From positions 1 to 7,886 of the forward strand of contig JAGMDP010000105.1 of the NCBI GenBank assembly GCA_023128635.1: a stretch of 7,886 nucleotides of DNA, given 5' to 3'. The position numbers and the translations under genes were made by a program. This document shows positions 1 to 4,646 of the stretch, piece after piece (position 1 is the first letter of the stretch; each line of letters begins with the position of its first letter). This stretch comes from Candidatus Heimdallarchaeota archaeon (GTDB lineage Archaea > Asgardarchaeota > Heimdallarchaeia > JABLTI01). The notes beneath the pieces are model-generated. The model did not search any database. It saw nothing but the letters and a program-made list of their open reading frames with translations, and had not been told where the DNA came from.

Positions 1-1
1 A

Positions 2-703
2 AAAAATCGTGTTCCAGTTATTGCTGGAGCTTATTCTAATAGCTACAAAGAAGCTCTTGAATTAGTTAAATATTCTGAGGAGCATGGGGCGACAGCAGCT
101 ATTCTAACAACACCTTTCTTCTTTAGAAGGCCTTCACAAGAGGGATTGTATGATTATTTTGGCAATATTTTAGATGAGGTCAAGAAATTTCCAATATTCT
201 TGTGCAATGTCCCAATTTATTCACTTATTGAATTAAGTTTGAATTTAGTAGAAAATTTAACGATGAAATACAAAAATATTGTTGGAATAGAAGACCTGAG
301 TGGAGTAACAGATAGTATTCTTGCATATGCAGGTGCTTTTGAAAATCTCTCGGTTTTAGTTGGCAGTGACAGAATGGTCTATAATGGACTTAATGCTGGG
401 TGTGATGGAGCAGTAAGTGCAATTGCAAATATTTTACCCGAATATCTATTAAAAATATATGAGACGTATAAGAAAGGCAACACAGAACAATCTTGGATTG
501 AACAAGAATCTGTTATTGGTATTAGATCATTAATGAAGAGATTTCCGTCACGTTCAGCACAAAAATTCATCTTTTCAAAAATTTCCGGAAGGGATTCCTT
601 TGTTAGACCACCACTTAGAAATCTATCAGATGAGGAAAAAGAGAATCTCACTATAATTATTGGGGAACATGGATTAAAAGTAGAATCAGAAATCCCAATT
701 TAG
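2..703 (+). CDS. Dihydrodipicolinate synthase / N-acetylneuraminate lyase family protein, 5' end missing, catalytic residues replaced
   Basis: The frame is open from base 2 to the TAG at 701-703 and gives 234 residues, so roughly the first 60-80 residues lie outside the window. Seen: VPVIAGAYSNS (visible residues 4-14), TTPFFFRRPSQEGLY (36-50), CNVP (68-71), NIVGIEDLSG, VGSDRMVYNGLNAGCDG and a C-terminal VRPPLRNLSDEEK. This is the order of motifs in the class I aldolase TIM-barrel family that includes DapA, NanA and KDG aldolases. In known members pyruvate forms a Schiff base on the Lys of GIK[DE]; here that codon is GAA (290-292), giving Glu. The catalytic Tyr of YNVP is Cys (TGC, 203-205). 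By alignment to E. coli DapA from memory, Tyr107 is Phe and Arg138 is not Arg. The fold is confident. The usual aldol chemistry is unlikely, so lysine biosynthesis should not be assigned. The frame is intact with no sign of decay. A TTG at 146 opens a shorter frame but lies inside the conserved barrel, so it is not the start. Confidence 0.88.
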   Translation, partial: KNRVPVIAGAYSNSYKEALELVKYSEEHGATAAILTTPFFFRRPSQEGLYDYFGNILDEVKKFPIFLCNVPIYSLIELSLNLVENLTMKYKNIVGIEDLSGVTDSILAYAGAFENLSVLVGSDRMVYNGLNAGCDGAVSAIANILPEYLLKIYETYKKGNTEQSWIEQESVIGIRSLMKRFPSRSAQKFIFSKISGRDSFVRPPLRNLSDEEKENLTIIIGEHGLKVESEIPI

Positions 704-722
704 ATTAATTACTAAAGACGAG

Positions 723-736
723 TATAAAGTTTATAA
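723..736 (+). promoter_or_regulatory. Candidate TATA box for the hydrolase-aminotransferase operon
   Basis: Two overlapping TATA-like strings (tataaag at 723-729 and tttataa at 730-736) lie in the gap after the aldolase-like gene. An archaeal start about 25 bases downstream would give a leader of roughly 45 bases before the TTG at 801, enough to hold the AGGAG site at 787-791. No clear BRE is visible. In AT-rich DNA such strings occur by chance, so this is tentative. Confidence 0.3.
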
Positions 737-800
737 CTGATTATTTTTATCAAATCTAAAAAGTTTCATTATGTTGCATTATAATCAGGAGTTTTTGTCA

Positions 801-1031
801 TTGGCTCGTAAAGAAGAAAAGAAAGACTACAGAACTGAATTAGAGAAAAAAGGAATACCAAAATACTTTACAATGACAGATGGAGCACAAGAATGCCTTC
901 GGACTCTCGAATTAATGCCAAATTCAATTTATGTCGATCTAGGTAGTAATAAAGCAACGCATTCTGAACCATTAATTGAGGAACTTGAGAAATTTATAAT
1001 AATATTAGATAGTGGTGAATTTGATAAGTGA
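801..1031 (+). CDS. Mini alpha/beta-hydrolase: internally deleted paralogue of the next gene (possible pseudogene)
   Basis: The 76-residue product matches both ends of the following hydrolase. Residues 1-28 (ARKEEKKDYRTELEKK... to MTDG) align with its first 26 residues, and residues 29 onward (QECLRTLELMPNSIYVDLG...ATHSEP) align with its C-terminal end. At DNA level 909-926 is identical to 1810-1827. About 218 residues between the two parts are absent, including the nucleophile elbow and the catalytic acid; only the catalytic-His region (ATHSEP) remains. It cannot be a complete hydrolase fold. I chose TTG 801 because AGGAG at 787-791 sits 9 bases upstream and because the paralogue's ATG aligns there; an in-frame ATG at 771 would add ten residues with no homology to the paralogue and has no visible ribosome site. 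The frame is intact despite clear divergence from the parent, so it is either a slowly decaying remnant or a retained small protein. It lies 22 bases upstream of the full gene. Confidence 0.6.
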   Translation: MARKEEKKDYRTELEKKGIPKYFTMTDGAQECLRTLELMPNSIYVDLGSNKATHSEPLIEELEKFIIILDSGEFDK

Positions 1032-1053
1032 ATAATTACTGGTGGTTAGAGAA

Positions 1054-1923
1054 ATGGCTAGAAAGAAAGAAGATTTGAGAGCAGAGATTGAAAAGAAAGC
1101 GAAAGAAATCTATTGTGAAATGTCTGATGGTATGAAAGTAAGGATTCTTGATTTCGATCTAGCAGAAAAACCAAACAAATATACCATTTTTCTGGTTCCT
1201 GGTTTTGTTACTGTTTTTTTGAGCTGGGAGATATTAGTGGAGATTCTTTCCAAGGATTTCCGTGTTTTATATTTCGAATCTCGGGAAAAATCAAGCAGTA
1301 TAGCACCAAATAGAAAGGTAGAACGGAGCTCTACTTTACGTAAAATGGCTCATGATATAAAAGAGGTTATCGTGCAATTAGAGCTCGATAAACAAGATTA
1401 CATAGCAATTTGTAGTTCCACAGGAGGTACAATACTATATGAAGCTCTAAGCGAGAAGTGGCTAAAACCTAATGGTATGGTAGCGGTCGGACCTACCATG
1501 GAATACCACATCAAATTTATTTCCCCATTTCTAATAACTATTGTTCCTCATTTTTTGAAAATACTATTCATGCCACTTTTCAGATGGTTTCTAGGGAGAT
1601 TTCACGTTGATAAAGAAGAGCATCCCAAACAATATGCAAAATATGTTCGTGCAGGTGAAGAAGCTCATTTAAGAAAAATAAGGAGAGTTTTGAGGCAAAT
1701 TTATAGATACAAATGTTGGCATTTACCTCCAAAAGTTGAAACTAAAACATTACTCATTGGAGCTTCTACTGATAAGGTGCACGCAACCGATGAGTGTATC
1801 CGAACTCATGAATTAATGCCAAATTCATCTTATATTGATCTCGGAGATAATATTGCAGCTCATACGCAACCTTTAGCTGACGCGCTCTCTGATTTTATTA
1901 AAGTATTAGATAAGGAAAAATGA
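1054..1923 (+). CDS. Alpha/beta-hydrolase fold protein with hydrophobic cap segment
   Basis: The product has 289 residues. Seen: an N-terminal charged helix (about 1-22); FLVPGF (46-51), fitting the first core strand and oxyanion region; a nucleophile elbow CSSTGG (120-125) with Ser122 as the expected nucleophile; LLIGASTDKVH with Asp240 as the likely acid; and AAHTQP with His270 as the likely base. The triad order Ser-Asp-His is that of the family, which includes esterases, lipases, thioesterases and acyltransferases. The elbow has Cys where most members have the first Gly of GxSxG. Residues about 155-183 are strongly hydrophobic with scattered basic residues (ISPFLITIVPHFLKILFMP), which may form a lid or touch the membrane. 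ATG 1054 is preferred over the in-frame GTG 1042: GGTGG at 1041-1045 lies 8 bases before the ATG and the paralogue aligns from here. The aminotransferase start follows 6 bases after the stop, implying an operon. The substrate is unknown. Confidence 0.85.
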   Translation: MARKKEDLRAEIEKKAKEIYCEMSDGMKVRILDFDLAEKPNKYTIFLVPGFVTVFLSWEILVEILSKDFRVLYFESREKSSSIAPNRKVERSSTLRKMAHDIKEVIVQLELDKQDYIAICSSTGGTILYEALSEKWLKPNGMVAVGPTMEYHIKFISPFLITIVPHFLKILFMPLFRWFLGRFHVDKEEHPKQYAKYVRAGEEAHLRKIRRVLRQIYRYKCWHLPPKVETKTLLIGASTDKVHATDECIRTHELMPNSSYIDLGDNIAAHTQPLADALSDFIKVLDKEK

Positions 1924-1929
1924 TGCAAG

Positions 1930-3153
1930 ATGAAGTATGTAATAAAAACCCCACCGGATTATTTACCTTTAACTCCTCGAGATTTTGTAAGACATTTTGC
2001 TAATCTGCTTTCAAACAAAGAATATGATCTTTCGATTAATTATGAAAAATACACAAAGATAATTGGTTATTCATGTAGAGCATTATTTGATATGTGCATG
2101 GAATATTTCAGCAAAAAGGAGTTAGTTATAGCTACAACACCAATTCATCACACATCATTCAGAAACATTATAGAGAAATATGTAAAACCTGAAAATATAC
2201 ACATTATTGAATTAAATGAGCAAGTAAATGGAATAAGAAAACTTCCTGAAATTAAAAAATGTGATGTAGTAGTTATTACTCATTTGTTTGGTCAAGATAT
2301 GGATTTATCTGCTTTAACTGAATTCAAAAAGAAACATAATTGCATTATCATAGAAGATAGAGTCCAAGGAGGATCACTTGATGTGAAATTCAGCCACAAA
2401 GTCGTAGATATATCACTTTATTCAATGGCAATGGATAAAAGACCGATCGCTTTAGGTGGAGGATTAATGTATATTGGTAAGAAGCACGAGAAGCTAATTA
2501 CTGATTATAAAGAGATAATCAAAAATCTCCCGGTTGAAAAACATAGTAAGAGATTTAATGAGTTACTGAAGAAAATACCCACTTATATACTCTACAACAG
2601 TAGAATGATGACTTTCTTCTTTATTGGGTTAATCGACCTCCTAGGTTTTTTCAACAAAAAAATAAGCATGTTAAGTGTAACGAAATCATATCGATCTAGT
2701 AACCCAGGTTTTAGTCGACAAGGATATATGCTTAAACCATCCTCTGGCTTACAAAAATCAATGTATGAGAATTTTCATAAATACAAAGAAGTAGAAGAAA
2801 AATATGCAAAAAACTATAATTTCTTTTTTAGCTGTTTCTCACCAAAATTACTTTCTCATTTTTTCCCCTGGTATAGTGGTGATGCATCACTTACACCATA
2901 CAATACAATACAGATAGAGGAACATCTTGTTGATCATTTTCTGGAATATCTAAGTGATTTTCATATCTCAAGTCTACCAAACCCCACCTATAAGTTGTTC
3001 AATATTTCTTATGATGATTACCCCGAAATTGTGAAATTTAATAATAGTATAGCATATTTACCTTGTGTAGTGAATATGACCAAAGAAGAAATGGTTTATC
3101 TCTCAGAGAAAATTAAGGAATTCTACTATATTCATAATCCTTCTAAATCGTAA
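1930..3153 (+). CDS. DegT/DnrJ/EryC1/StrS-type PLP-dependent aminotransferase with internal hydrophobic segment
   Basis: The 407-residue length is normal for the family, which transaminates keto-sugars and related substrates on PLP. Seen: GYSCRAL (46-52), matching the phosphate-binding turn near the N-terminus; THLFGQDMDL (117-126), matching the family THLYGQ; IIIEDRVQ (139-146), with Asp143 expected to bind the pyridine nitrogen and Gln146 conserved; YSMAMDKRPIALGGG (164-178), with Lys170 in the place of the Schiff-base lysine; and a C-terminal LPCVVNMTKEEM (377-388) like the usual family tail. The active site therefore looks complete. Odd: residues about 218-241 (ILYNSRMMTFFFIGLIDLLG) are hydrophobic enough to be a membrane-touching helix, which is not typical of soluble sugar aminotransferases. 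The start ATG lies 6 bases after the hydrolase stop; the best ribosome site, AAGGA at 1912-1916, is rather far (13 bases), so translational coupling is likely. The substrate cannot be named. Confidence 0.82.
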   Translation: MKYVIKTPPDYLPLTPRDFVRHFANLLSNKEYDLSINYEKYTKIIGYSCRALFDMCMEYFSKKELVIATTPIHHTSFRNIIEKYVKPENIHIIELNEQVNGIRKLPEIKKCDVVVITHLFGQDMDLSALTEFKKKHNCIIIEDRVQGGSLDVKFSHKVVDISLYSMAMDKRPIALGGGLMYIGKKHEKLITDYKEIIKNLPVEKHSKRFNELLKKIPTYILYNSRMMTFFFIGLIDLLGFFNKKISMLSVTKSYRSSNPGFSRQGYMLKPSSGLQKSMYENFHKYKEVEEKYAKNYNFFFSCFSPKLLSHFFPWYSGDASLTPYNTIQIEEHLVDHFLEYLSDFHISSLPNPTYKLFNISYDDYPEIVKFNNSIAYLPCVVNMTKEEMVYLSEKIKEFYYIHNPSKS

Positions 3154-3169
3154 ATTCTCTTTTTGAAAA

Positions 3170-3185
3170 AATCAACAAATTGATT
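3170..3185. repeat. Perfect 6-4-6 inverted repeat next to the flavodoxin-gene TATA box
   Basis: AATCAA (3170-3175), four bases CAAA, then TTGATT (3180-3185). It ends 5 bases before the TATA-like string at 3191-3200, in the position where archaeal activators or repressors often bind. It could equally be a weak hairpin after the aminotransferase stop (3153), or chance in AT-rich DNA. Confidence 0.25.
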
Positions 3186-3190
3186 CCCAA

Positions 3191-3200
3191 TATTTATAAT
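3191..3200 (+). promoter_or_regulatory. Probable TATA box of the flavodoxin-like gene
   Basis: The string tatttataat is close to the archaeal TATA consensus. A transcript start about 25 bases downstream (near 3220) leaves a leader of about 25 bases before ATG 3245, containing GGGTG at 3234-3238. This spacing also argues against the upstream in-frame ATG at 3206, which would fall before or at the transcript start. Confidence 0.45.
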
Positions 3201-3244
3201 ATCATATGTTTGTTAGTTCAATTGTTGACTATTGGGTGTACAAA

Positions 3245-3724
3245 ATGAAAGTATGGATAGTACATGATTCTAATTTAGGAAATGGTGAAATACTCGCGAA
3301 AACATTGGGTAAAACCTTTGAAAAAGATATGGAAGTAAATATCGGCCATGTAAAGGAGATTGATCCAGCGAAGGTTGTTGCAGACTCTCCTGATATAGTT
3401 GTTGTTGGTGCGGCAGTTAGAGCATTCTTGACTTCATTTACTTCAAAGAGATGGATCAGGAAATTGCATAAAGAACTTAAGAAAGCTAATAAAACTGTAA
3501 AAATTGGTGCAACTTTTCTTACTCATGTAATGCCGAACAAAATGGTTGCTGGCAGAGGTAACAGACTAAACAAATTCTTTGCTAAGAGTCCAAATGTAAC
3601 TACTGTTTATTCTGAATTTTTAGATGGAAAAGTTGTTGCTCCTGAAGGACCATTTGAAGATTATGTTCTCGGTGATGTTGAAAAACACGCTGTTGAAATA
3701 CTCAAATTATTGAAGAAAAAATAG
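3245..3724 (+). CDS. Flavodoxin-like protein
   Basis: The product has 159 residues, a short-chain flavodoxin size. Seen: MKVWIVHDSNLGNGE at the N-terminus, which is the beta1 strand followed by the FMN phosphate loop (family form T/S-x-x-G-N-T; here D-S-N-L-G-N-G, so the last Thr is Gly); DIVVVGAAVRAF (50-61), fitting beta3 and the first flavin-flanking loop; and KIGATFLTHVMPNKMVAGRG (86-105), fitting beta4 and the second loop; then a C-terminal helix rich in Lys. Flavodoxins carry one or two electrons on FMN in the cytosol; the related HemG/NAD(P)H-quinone reductase-like members are alternatives. ATG 3245 is chosen over ATG 3206 because GGGTG at 3234-3238 lies 6 bases upstream and because the fold begins exactly there; the extra 13 residues match nothing expected. 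The gene is transcribed alone, with its own TATA box and a terminator. Confidence 0.8.
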   Translation: MKVWIVHDSNLGNGEILAKTLGKTFEKDMEVNIGHVKEIDPAKVVADSPDIVVVGAAVRAFLTSFTSKRWIRKLHKELKKANKTVKIGATFLTHVMPNKMVAGRGNRLNKFFAKSPNVTTVYSEFLDGKVVAPEGPFEDYVLGDVEKHAVEILKLLKKK

Positions 3725-3743
3725 AGTATTTGGAATTATATTT

Positions 3744-3775
3744 AGGTAGGGTTTCTTTCTACCTTTTTTTCTTTT
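3744..3775 (+). terminator. Hairpin plus T-run terminator after the flavodoxin-like gene
   Basis: AGGTAG (3744-3749) pairs perfectly with CTACCT (3759-3764) around a 9-base loop, and is followed by a run of seven T (3764-3770), one C and four more T. It begins 20 bases after the stop at 3724, and in the minus direction it is not followed by T, so it serves the plus strand only. Archaeal polymerase stops mainly at T-runs, so the hairpin may be an addition. Confidence 0.65.
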
Positions 3776-3808
3776 ATAATCCCAAATTAAATGATATTTA
3801 CTTTTAAA

Positions 3809-4501
3809 CTAGAAATCATCTTCTTCAGAAGCTGGTTTTTTACATCCAGTTGCTATTGAAGAGAATTCAGTTATCTTCCACTGACCATGTTTGTTTTTAG
3901 CTAAACCTACTGGTGTTGGAAAGTCTTTACCTGTGCTTTGAATAATTGCTTTTAGTCGTTTTTCTCCTTCAGGAACGAAACCTAGGAATGCCATCTTTGG
4001 TTTGCTTTCATTGAATTTATAGTCTTCTTTGTATTCTGCACCCAAATAGCTCTTTACTATATTTGGATCATTACGCATGTACTTTAGTAGTGTTTTATTT
4101 GTTGGCCCTAGTTTTAATCCAGATGGAGAACTTGGATCATCGAGATTGTGTTTCTTCGATAAAATTACGGTAGCCATTGCATCTCCAATAGCTTTGTCCT
4201 TAACACCATAATTGTAGGCAGCAATCAAGAAATGAAATATTGATTGTGCAGGATCAGAGGCGTTCTTTTCCCAGCTTGCTTTGAATTTCTTGAAATCTGT
4301 AATCATTACACCAGAGATTTTTTTCTTTTGTTCTTTCATCCCACGAAATGAATGTTCAACAGATTTATCGTATTCACCTTGAGCAGCACTACGATGCTTG
4401 TCTATTTGTTTTTTAGTCTGCTTTTCAGCTTCATCTTCGACAGCATCACCTGCAGCTCGTTTTACAGCTCTAGTGGCTTTTCTTCTAAGTCGATCAAACA
4501 T
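3809..4501 (-). CDS. Conserved-looking protein of unknown function with basic N-terminal helix and acidic tail
   Basis: The product has 230 residues and I do not recognise a named function. Residues 1-65 are very rich in Lys, Arg, Glu and Ala and should form a long charged helix or coiled coil (RLRRKATRAVKRAAG near the start). Residues about 67-215 form the globular part, with SIFHFLIAAYNYGVKDKAIG (87-106), DDPSSPSGLKLGPTN (121-135), NIVKSYLGAEY (147-157), FLGFVPEG (172-179) and GQWKITEFSSIATG (206-219). The tail is ASEEDDF. The dense Gly/Pro/Asn motifs suggest a real domain family of uncharacterised prokaryotic proteins; this is recollection, not a search result. It has no signal peptide or membrane segment and is probably cytosolic. 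Two GTGAT repeats (minus strand, 4505-4509 and 4510-4514) precede ATG 4501, the farther one at 8 bases, matching the archaeal 16S tail. The gene faces the flavodoxin-like gene tail to tail. Confidence 0.75.
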   Translation of the reverse strand: MFDRLRRKATRAVKRAAGDAVEDEAEKQTKKQIDKHRSAAQGEYDKSVEHSFRGMKEQKKKISGVMITDFKKFKASWEKNASDPAQSIFHFLIAAYNYGVKDKAIGDAMATVILSKKHNLDDPSSPSGLKLGPTNKTLLKYMRNDPNIVKSYLGAEYKEDYKFNESKPKMAFLGFVPEGEKRLKAIIQSTGKDFPTPVGLAKNKHGQWKITEFSSIATGCKKPASEEDDF

Positions 4502-4504
4502 ATA

Positions 4505-4514
4505 ATCACATCAC
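4505..4514 (-). promoter_or_regulatory. Doubled GTGAT ribosome-binding site
   Basis: On the minus strand GTGATGTGAT lies just before ATG 4501. GTGAT is the complement of the ATCAC in the archaeal 16S rRNA 3' end; the farther copy (4510-4514) has a normal 8-base spacer. It supports the start of the unknown-function gene. Confidence 0.5.
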
Positions 4515-4574
4515 ATTAATTTGTTCTAGAAAATTCATATTATCTTCCAAAAACAATTCCTACAACGCTATTTT

Positions 4575-4612
4575 CTATCTTTTGAAATAATACTCTTTCG
4601 CTTGAAAGATAG
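4575..4612 (-). repeat. 8-bp inverted repeat downstream of the FGGY kinase gene
   Basis: CTATCTTT (4575-4582) and AAAGATAG (4605-4612) are perfect complements around a 22-base loop; a smaller nested hairpin CTTTC-GCTT-GAAAG lies at 4595-4608. The structure begins about 34 bases after the kinase stop on the minus strand. It may help terminate the kinase transcript or protect its end. No strong T-run follows, so a true terminator is not shown. Confidence 0.35.
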
Positions 4613-4646
4613 TAGTTTTGAATAATTGAAAATAAAAATTTGGAAT

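Noticed and set aside
379..651. Open frame of 90 codons on the minus strand
   Set aside because: It lies wholly inside the aldolase-family gene in the opposite direction, and its protein matches no pattern I know.
771..800. Upstream ATG adding ten residues to the mini-hydrolase
   Set aside because: It has no ribosome site, and the added residues match nothing in the paralogue; TTG 801 has AGGAG at good distance.
1042..1053. GTG start adding four residues to the hydrolase
   Set aside because: It overlaps the likely ribosome site GGTGG, and the paralogue aligns from the ATG at 1054.
3206..3244. ATG adding 13 residues to the flavodoxin-like protein
   Set aside because: It is too close to the TATA box to be on the transcript, and the flavodoxin fold begins at the ATG at 3245 with its own GGGTG.
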